Source: Succinatimonas hippei
GTDB lineage: Bacteria; Pseudomonadota; Gammaproteobacteria; Enterobacterales; Succinivibrionaceae
Direction of reading: 5' to 3'
NCBI GenBank assembly: GCA_004557545.1
Contig: SFGV01000062.1
Location: forward strand, 1-10,972
DNA: 10,972 nucleotides
This document shows positions 6,632 through 10,972 of this stretch, piece after piece. Within the stretch, counting starts at the first letter, position 1, and the number at the start of each line of letters is the position of its first letter. The notes under the pieces are model-generated. The model made no database searches, was not told where the DNA came from, and saw nothing but the letters and a program-made list of their open reading frames with translations. The translations under genes and the position numbers were made by a program.

Positions 6632-6976
6632 ATGAGAAAGAACAAACTTATTGTGGCGGGAGCCCTGGCGCTCCTGCTTTCCTGTTCAGGCTGCGCCTAC
6701 CGTGCCGATCTGGCGCAGGGCAACTTTGTCGAACAGTCTCAGGTAAACAAGCTGCACGCTGGCATGACCCCCGAGCAGGTACGCTTTGTGATGGGCACTC
6801 CCATGCTCATCGATCCCTTTGACAGCACCCGCTGGTATTACGTGCATTATCTGCGCGAGGGCTGGAGCGATCCCAAGATAGAGAATCTGGTTCTGCTCTT
6901 CCAGAACGGCGTTCTAGTCGATATGCAGGGTGACTTCAAGCGTCCAGCGTCCTTCGCCATCCCGCTCTCCAATTAA
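6632..6976 (+). CDS. bamE: Outer membrane assembly lipoprotein BamE (SmpA/OmlA)
   Basis: BamE is a small lipoprotein of the BAM complex that helps insert beta-barrel proteins in the outer membrane. From this ATG the protein is 114 residues. It has a basic N-terminus, a hydrophobic stretch and a lipidation cysteine, most likely C21 in CSGC, although C18 is also possible. Conserved features follow: YRADLAQGNFV, the GMTPEQVRFVMGTPM helix region, DPFDSTRWYYVHY, and a late LVLLFQNGVLVDM strand. These match the E. coli order QGNYL, GMTQQQVAYALGTPL, DPFGTNTWFYV. The start is uncertain: an in-frame GTG at 6608 has a GGAG seven bases upstream, but that GGAG would lie upstream of the predicted transcription start. 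The gene is divergent from grpE and forms an operon with the next lipoprotein gene. Confidence 0.93.
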   Translation: MRKNKLIVAGALALLLSCSGCAYRADLAQGNFVEQSQVNKLHAGMTPEQVRFVMGTPMLIDPFDSTRWYYVHYLREGWSDPKIENLVLLFQNGVLVDMQGDFKRPASFAIPLSN

Positions 6977-6990
6977 CCGGAGGCGTACTC

Positions 6991-7602
6991 TTGAGCACGC
7001 GCGCTCCTGTCATGGCCGCGCTTTTATGCGCGGTCTGTGTTCTGTGTGCCTGCTCAATTGAAAAGGAGGATCAGGAGCGCATCAGCGCCGATACGCCCTT
7101 AATTGCTCAGAGCTCTGAGGATCCTCTTGTTGAGAATTTCAGAGACAGAGCCAGACAGTGCGTGCTTGGCAAAACCGCGCTCGCGCCCTTGCTGCTTACC
7201 GATTATCAGCAAAGCATGGCCGAGCCAAAGGATTTAGATTTAAAAGACAGGGGATATTTAAGGTATCAGACACAGGAGCTCTCCCTTATGATGCGAAAGT
7301 GCCTGCGCAAATCAGATCTTGAGACAGGGGGAGCGCTGCTTGCGGACTCAATTCCCGACGCTTCAGTCTGCGCGAGGATCTCGCGCGATTTTTACGCGAT
7401 GGGTAAGAACGCAGAGGGCGCTTACTGGATGCGCCTTGTGATAAATCTGCTGGGGGAGATGAACGGCTACGAGCAGGCAGGAGAGATCTTCGTGCAAAGG
7501 CCACAGACCCGTGACATCGGGGCGAGGATGCTTTCGGCCTCTGCGCTTATGGGCAACAGGGAGGCCCGGGCGAGACTTCTGGACATAGTCTCAGGGAACT
7601 GA
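6991..7602 (+). CDS. Predicted lipoprotein of unknown function
   Basis: I do not recognise this 203-residue protein. It starts at TTG, supported by a strong CGGAGG Shine-Dalgarno (GGAGG at 6979-6983) seven bases upstream; an in-frame ATG lies at 7012. The N-terminus is a lipoprotein signal: hydrophobic residues 8-20 and a lipobox-like LCAC with C21 as the lipidation site. The mature part is hydrophilic. It has three further cysteines (C57, C104, C127) and a helical C-terminal half (AEGAYWMRLVINLL, ARMLSASALMGNREARARLL) that loosely recalls Sel1/TPR-type helical repeats. It lies 14 bases after bamE on the same strand, so it is very likely co-transcribed. Envelope location is well supported; a link to outer-membrane assembly is only suggested by the neighbour. 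Confidence 0.8.
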   Translation: MSTRAPVMAALLCAVCVLCACSIEKEDQERISADTPLIAQSSEDPLVENFRDRARQCVLGKTALAPLLLTDYQQSMAEPKDLDLKDRGYLRYQTQELSLMMRKCLRKSDLETGGALLADSIPDASVCARISRDFYAMGKNAEGAYWMRLVINLLGEMNGYEQAGEIFVQRPQTRDIGARMLSASALMGNREARARLLDIVSGN

Positions 7603-7707
7603 AAAGCTAAAGAATAATAAGGCATCCGGAATCCTTTTGAACTCAAAAAGCCGAAAGCTTATTCACAGCGGCCACCAAAACTCTTTGCGCGACCCCTGCA
7701 AAAGCGC

Positions 7708-7739
7708 TTAACATTCATTTAACAAGATCTTTCTATTAT
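7708..7739 (+). promoter_or_regulatory. Candidate PhoB box and -10 of ppk
   Basis: TTAACAT (7708-7714) and TTAACAA (7719-7725) form a direct repeat with 11-base periodicity, the geometry of a Pho box. TATTAT (7734-7739, 5 of 6 to TATAAT) begins eight bases after the repeat, where a PhoB-activated promoter would need it. The sequence match to the E. coli half-site CTGTCAT is only partial (4 of 7 for the first copy). Transcription would start near 7746. Confidence 0.4.
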
Positions 7740-7812
7740 GAGCGCACGATTACAGGGTATTGGATCCAGATACGCTCAGTACAGTTTTCCACGCTGGCGC
7801 GGAGGTTTTTAC

Positions 7813-9903
7813 ATGTCAGATTTCACTCCTAAGGAACTTTCCTGGCTCTCCTTTAACGGAAGGGTGCTTCAGGAGGCCGCTGATCCGTCTGTGCCGCTTA
7901 TCGAGCGTGTCCGTTTTCTTGGTATTTACTCAAATAACCAGGACGAGTTCTTTAAGGTACGCGTGGCCGAGCTTAAGCGTCAGGTAATGATCAACAAGGA
8001 GCGCGGCATCCACGAGGAGGAGGTCAACCTCTTAAAGCGGGTTCAGAATGAGGCCGCGCGCTATCAGATGACCCTAAACGAGATCTTCCACCAGCTGGTG
8101 GAGGAACTTGCCCAGAACAATATCTTTTTGCGCGATGAGAAGAGCATCAGTGATGAGCAGAGAGAGTGGGTCGTAAGGTACTTCAGGCACCACGTGTTAA
8201 AACACATCAACCCGGTCATCATCGATGAGGAAACCGATCTGGTCTCATTCTTAAAGGATCAGTACACCTACCTCTTCGCGCGTATGTCAAGTCCGGATGG
8301 CAACTCCTACGCTCTTATAGAGATCCCTACTGACTATCTGCCGCGTTTTATCAAGATGCCGTCCGAGAATAACTCAACCACACTGATGTTCCTCGATGAC
8401 GTGATCCGCATGTGCCTTGACCAGGTATTCAAAAACCTCTTCAAATACGACACCATCGAGGCCTACTCCATCAAGCTAAACCGCGACGCCGAATATGACC
8501 TCTCGGGTAACCTCGACAAGTCACTGCTCGAGGACATGTCAGAATCTCTGAAACAGCGTCTTAACGCCAAGCCGGTGCGCTTTGCCTACGACGCCCAGAT
8601 GCCTAAGGACTTCGTAACCTTTATGGCAAAGGAGCTTCGCTTAAGCTCCATTGATTCGCTGATGCCCGGCAACCGCTACCATAATTTCAAGGACTTTATG
8701 TCCTTCCCGGCCGCGGGCGGCGAGGGCATGGAAAACGCCCATTTAAGCGAGGTCCGCTCAACCGCGTTTGATACCGCGGGTACTCCCTTTGAGGCGATTG
8801 CCCGCAAGGATGTGCTGCTCTACTACCCGTACTACTCATTTGACTATCTGACAGAATTCCTGCGTCAGTCGTCATATGATCCCAAGGTAACCTCCATCAA
8901 GATCAACATCTACCGTGTGGCCTCCAACTCACGTGTAATCAACTCGCTGATTGACGCGGCCAACAACGGCAAGAGCGTAACCGTGGTAGTCGAACTTAAG
9001 GCGCGCTTTGACGAGACCAACAACATCAAGTGGGCCACCAGGCTTACAGACGCCGGTGTAAAGGTGCTCTTTGGTCTGCCTACGCTTAAGATCCACTCAA
9101 AGCTCGTGCTGGTAACCCGCCGCGAGGGTGACAAGCTGGTGCGTTACGCACACATCGGCACCGGTAACTTCAACGAAAAGACCGCCAAGATCTACACAGA
9201 CTTTGCCCTCTTTACCGTAAACAAGGCGCTTACCGATGAGGTTGAGGATGTGTTTGAGTTCATCGAGTATCCGTACACCAGACCGAACTTCTCACATCTC
9301 ATGGTCTCTCCTATTAACGCCCGCGACCGCATCACCGCTATGATCGAGCGCGAGATCTACTTTAAAAAACAGGGCAAGCCCGCTTATATCCACTTTAAGG
9401 TCAACAACCTCGTTGACCGCGGCATAGTCTCAAAGCTCTATGAAGCCTCTCAGTCTGGCGTAACCATCAGAGCTATCATCAGAGGCATGTGCTCACTCAA
9501 GGCAGGTGTTCCCGGACTTTCCGAGAACATCTACATCACCTCCATAGTCGACCGTTTCCTCGAGCATCCTCGCGTGATGGTCTTCTGCAATGGCGGAAAT
9601 GATGAGGTTTACATCAGCTCCGCCGACTGGATGACCAGAAACCTCGATTATCGTATTGAGGTCGGAACCCCGGTGCTCGATCCTGATCTCAAGGAGCGTA
9701 TCAAGAAGATCCTCGACATTCAGGAGCATGACAACCGCAAAGCCAGGATCATCGACGAGAAACAGCAGAACGTCTACGTTACCGCGGCGCCCGGAGAGGC
9801 TCCTTTGCGCAGTCAGATCGCTATCCATGATTTCCTCGAGCAGACCGAGGAGGGACTTCTTGCAAATTACCTTAATGAGCAGAAGACACAGAAGCAGAAG
9901 TGA
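7813..9903 (+). CDS. ppk: Polyphosphate kinase 1
   Basis: Ppk reversibly transfers the terminal phosphate of ATP to inorganic polyphosphate chains. The 696-residue protein matches the family length (688 in E. coli). It has the N-terminal KELSWLSFNGRVLQEA and FLGIYSNNQDEFFKVR blocks, the middle YHNFKDFMSFP segment, and the phospholipase D-like C-terminal domains. The autophosphorylated histidine is H428 in LKIHSKL, the second catalytic histidine H447 in YAHIGTGNFNEKTA. R368 and R398 fall where E. coli R375 and R405 do, at the same -7 offset. The ATG at 7813 is chosen over an earlier in-frame ATG at 7738 because it has GGAGG seven bases upstream and begins right at the conserved N-terminus. The earlier one overlaps the -10 box. 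No ppx follows; the gene ends in a terminator. Confidence 0.98.
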   Translation: MSDFTPKELSWLSFNGRVLQEAADPSVPLIERVRFLGIYSNNQDEFFKVRVAELKRQVMINKERGIHEEEVNLLKRVQNEAARYQMTLNEIFHQLVEELAQNNIFLRDEKSISDEQREWVVRYFRHHVLKHINPVIIDEETDLVSFLKDQYTYLFARMSSPDGNSYALIEIPTDYLPRFIKMPSENNSTTLMFLDDVIRMCLDQVFKNLFKYDTIEAYSIKLNRDAEYDLSGNLDKSLLEDMSESLKQRLNAKPVRFAYDAQMPKDFVTFMAKELRLSSIDSLMPGNRYHNFKDFMSFPAAGGEGMENAHLSEVRSTAFDTAGTPFEAIARKDVLLYYPYYSFDYLTEFLRQSSYDPKVTSIKINIYRVASNSRVINSLIDAANNGKSVTVVVELKARFDETNNIKWATRLTDAGVKVLFGLPTLKIHSKLVLVTRREGDKLVRYAHIGTGNFNEKTAKIYTDFALFTVNKALTDEVEDVFEFIEYPYTRPNFSHLMVSPINARDRITAMIEREIYFKKQGKPAYIHFKVNNLVDRGIVSKLYEASQSGVTIRAIIRGMCSLKAGVPGLSENIYITSIVDRFLEHPRVMVFCNGGNDEVYISSADWMTRNLDYRIEVGTPVLDPDLKERIKKILDIQEHDNRKARIIDEKQQNVYVTAAPGEAPLRSQIAIHDFLEQTEEGLLANYLNEQKTQKQK

Positions 9904-9956
9904 AAAGCCTCTCTGAGATAACGATGGAATGTGTTTAGGTTTCCGGTAAAAGAATA

Positions 9957-9991
9957 GGGATCCTGAGGAAATTCCTCAAGGTCCCATTTTT
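9957..9991 (+). terminator. Intrinsic terminator of ppk
   Basis: GGGATCCTGAGG (9957-9968) pairs with CCTCAAGGTCCC (9974-9985), with one G-U pair and one C-A mismatch, around a five-base loop that can shrink further. ATTTTT follows immediately. It lies 53 bases after the ppk stop codon. Confidence 0.85.
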
Positions 9992-10034
9992 GTCACTGCG
10001 CGACTGCTTTTCTATTCCCTTATCGCTTACCGCA

Positions 10035-10065
10035 TTCCCTTATTTTCTGCCAGGTTTTAAGGGAA
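10035..10065. repeat. 8-bp inverted repeat TTCCCTTA/TAAGGGAA
   Basis: TTCCCTTA at 10035-10042 is a perfect inverted match to TAAGGGAA at 10058-10065. A second copy of TTCCCTTA at 10015-10022 could compete for the same partner. There is no T run after the stem on the plus strand, so it is not a terminator there. Confidence 0.6.
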
Positions 10066-10082
10066 ACATCAGGGAGAAGTGA

Positions 10083-10157
10083 ATGCTGGATTTATTATTC
10101 ACGTTTAAAACAGGATATCAGGGAACAATGTCTTTCACTGAGTTTAAGCTCAGTTGA
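10083..10157 (+). CDS. Possible 24-residue small ORF
   Basis: An ATG with GGGAG six bases upstream (10072-10076) opens a frame of 24 codons ending in TGA at 10155-10157. The peptide begins MLDLLFTFK and ends TEFKLS; it has no recognisable motif. The end of the frame overlaps the hairpin at 10132-10160. The only support is the ribosome-binding site, which can occur by chance in AG-rich sequence, so this is a weak call. Confidence 0.15.
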   Translation: MLDLLFTFKTGYQGTMSFTEFKLS

Positions 10158-10160
10158 AAG
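10132..10160. repeat. 11-bp hairpin with a single bulge
   Basis: CTTTCACTGAG (10132-10142) pairs with CTCAG (10149-10153) and TGAAAG (10155-10160), with one extra T at 10154 and a six-base loop. It is the longest stem in the gene-poor tract. No T run follows on either strand. Confidence 0.6.
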
Positions 10161-10237
10161 CGCGCTTCTAAAAATGCTCGCGTCCTGAAAGCTCAAGCGT
10201 GAAGGAGCCGGAAAAATACCTGCTATTACCATCTGGG

Positions 10238-10264
10238 ACAATAAAGCGTCGCTTATTTTATTGT
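10238..10264. repeat. 8-bp inverted repeat ACAATAAA/TTTATTGT
   Basis: ACAATAAA (10238-10245) pairs perfectly with TTTATTGT (10257-10264). The loop contains a second nested pairing, AAGC with GCTT, that would compete with the inner bases of the main stem. Confidence 0.55.
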
Positions 10265-10376
10265 GAGCATGGACAAGACACCGCAGCGCGGATCCGCAGG
10301 GTGATAAAAGCCGGTTCAAAGGTCACACGAAAATAAGCTCAAAAACAGAAAATGACGCTCGAACACGGTCAAACCC

Positions 10377-10415
10377 GGTAGTAAGTCATACGCTACTGCC
10401 AAGCTGTAGCGGTAG
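10377..10415. repeat. GGTAGTA repeats with a shared complementary segment
   Basis: GGTAGTA occurs at 10377-10383 and 10411-10417. Between them, TACTGCC (10394-10400) can pair with the first copy (one G-U), while CTACTGC (10393-10399) can pair with GCGGTAG (10409-10415). The two pairings are mutually exclusive. Confidence 0.5.
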
Positions 10416-10448
10416 TATCATCTAACCCATTTATAAAGACATCTTTGC

Positions 10449-10477
10449 TTGAGATATAAGAATTTCCAGCATAGGAT
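10449..10477 (+). promoter_or_regulatory. Candidate sigma-70 promoter of the AAA-ATPase-like gene
   Basis: TTGAGA (10449-10454, 5 of 6 to TTGACA) and TAGGAT (10472-10477, 4 of 6 to TATAAT) are separated by exactly 17 bases. Transcription would begin near 10484, about 40 bases before the ATG. Confidence 0.45.
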
Positions 10478-10524
10478 CTTCAATTATCTGGATCAGAATT
10501 AAAGAATTACTCCGGGAGAACAGC

Positions 10525-10972
10525 ATGCGGTCTGAAAAACAAGTTGACGCCGGCACTGAAAGCTTCAGTGAGATCATTGACGGCAACTGCTACTACGTAG
10601 ACAAAACCCGTTTCCTCCGCCCGGTATTTGCCACCCCCGGCAAGGTAAGGCTCTTTACCCGTCCCCGCCGCTTTGGCAAGACCCTGACCATGAACATGTT
10701 CCATGAGTTTTTAAACCTGGACTTTAAAAACCCTGGGGACACCAGCCGTCAGGAGCGTCTGTTCAAAGGTCTTGATGTCATGAAGGACACCGAGTTTGTC
10801 CAAAAGTATATGGGACAGTACCCCGTGGTGTTCATGACGCTAAAAAGCGTTTTTGGCGAGACATTTGAAAACGCGGTGGGAAAGCTCGCCTCACTTATTG
10901 TTTATACAGCCTCCAATTTTGATTTTTTAATAAAAAGTCCGAAGCTTAGCGATGAAGAAAAAGAGAAATTTA
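10525..10972 (+). CDS. AAA-ATPase-like domain protein, 5' part (runs off the window)
   Basis: This frame has 149 codons and no stop before the right edge. The ATG is preceded by GGGAG (10514-10518) at good spacing. The N-terminus shows the pattern of the AAA-ATPase_like family (Pfam PF09820): YYVDKT at 23-28, the modified P-loop RPRRFGKTLTMNM at 46-58, LFKGLDV near 79-85, and QYPVVFMTLKSV at 98-109. Full-length members are usually about 500-600 residues and end in a PD-(D/E)XK nuclease-like domain. That part would lie beyond this window, so I cannot see it. The family is abundant and multicopy in gut anaerobes, and its biological role is not established to my knowledge. Confidence 0.88.
   Translation, partial: MRSEKQVDAGTESFSEIIDGNCYYVDKTRFLRPVFATPGKVRLFTRPRRFGKTLTMNMFHEFLNLDFKNPGDTSRQERLFKGLDVMKDTEFVQKYMGQYPVVFMTLKSVFGETFENAVGKLASLIVYTASNFDFLIKSPKLSDEEKEKF

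Larger units (their letters stand above)
9992..10448. other. Gene-poor tract with several short inverted and direct repeats
   Basis: I see no convincing gene in this stretch between the ppk terminator and the next promoter. It holds at least four potential hairpins and short direct repeats: ATTCCCTTAT at 10014-10023 and 10034-10043, and ATCAGGCA-like ATCAGGGA at 10068-10075 and 10117-10124. Short open frames exist on both strands and overlap each other, which argues against any one being real. It could be a decayed mobile element or gene, an untranslated leader, or an unrecognised RNA. Base use is visibly more AT-rich than in the flanking genes. Confidence 0.5.

Noticed and set aside
7738..7812. 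Earlier in-frame ATG for ppk, adding 25 residues
   Set aside because: It overlaps the probable -10 box and lacks a Shine-Dalgarno; the added residues are not part of the family N-terminus, while the ATG at 7813 has GGAGG at seven bases.
9493..9828. 111-codon minus-strand frame within ppk
   Set aside because: It is a shadow of the conserved Ppk C-terminal domain, with no start signal or family match.
10095..10319. 74-codon open frame on the minus strand in the tract after ppk
   Set aside because: It begins with TTG without a ribosome-binding site, has no recognisable motif, and overlaps another open frame on the plus strand; likely chance.
10172..10336. Plus-strand open frame of 54 codons, with an internal GTG at 10199 and a basic C-terminus
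   Set aside because: No Shine-Dalgarno before the GTG and no family recognised. The basic composition looked like a DNA-binding or transposase fragment, but I cannot support it.
1..10972. tRNA, rRNA, CRISPR array, insertion sequence with terminal repeats
   Set aside because: I found no cloverleaf or CCA-ended tRNA pattern, no regular repeat-spacer array, and no complete transposase or paired terminal inverted repeats.

Overview
The window is a stretch of bacterial chromosome of moderate GC content. It most likely comes from a gammaproteobacterium, and an anaerobic Succinivibrionaceae-like one is my best guess. The chaperone, GreA, BamE and Ppk proteins all align from memory with their E. coli counterparts at matching residue numbers (DnaK K70, T199 and linker 389-393; GreA D41 and E44). 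Both heat-shock promoters match the E. coli sigma-32 consensus. The family guess rests on the long mannitol-dehydrogenase-family enzyme and the AAA-ATPase-like gene, both common in gut and rumen anaerobes, and is inference.

Layout. Bases 28-1644 (+) encode a mannitol dehydrogenase-family sugar-acid oxidoreductase. It converges on a minus-strand block read right to left: grpE (6496-5744), dnaK (5635-3677), dnaJ (3583-2378) and greA (2263-1769). This is the complete Hsp70 machine plus a transcript-cleavage factor. I see a sigma-32 promoter in front of grpE and a second one between grpE and dnaK. An imperfect hairpin lies between dnaK and dnaJ, an intrinsic terminator follows dnaJ within the greA leader, and another terminator follows greA. 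Divergent from grpE are bamE (6632-6976, outer-membrane assembly lipoprotein) and, 14 bases later, a second predicted lipoprotein of unknown function (6991-7602). Then comes ppk (7813-9903, polyphosphate kinase 1), with a candidate PhoB box and its own terminator. About 530 bases without a convincing gene follow, rich in small inverted repeats. A promoter and the first 149 codons of an AAA-ATPase-like gene then run off the right edge.

How the genes fit together. GrpE, DnaK and DnaJ form one folding cycle. BamE and the sigma-32 genes are both envelope or proteostasis functions. Polyphosphate made by Ppk is a stress and phosphate store. The order bamE / grpE / dnaK / dnaJ / greA looks like a compacted version of the Pseudomonas order omlA-fur-recN-grpE-dnaK-dnaJ-dapB-carA-carB-greA, with the intervening genes absent.

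I found no clear new multi-gene system. The most interesting signals are regulatory. The dnaK leader can bury its ribosome-binding site in one fold and free it in another. The greA leader contains a terminator-like hairpin. An 11-base-spaced repeat sits at the ppk promoter. The tract before the AAA-ATPase-like gene is structured and unexplained.
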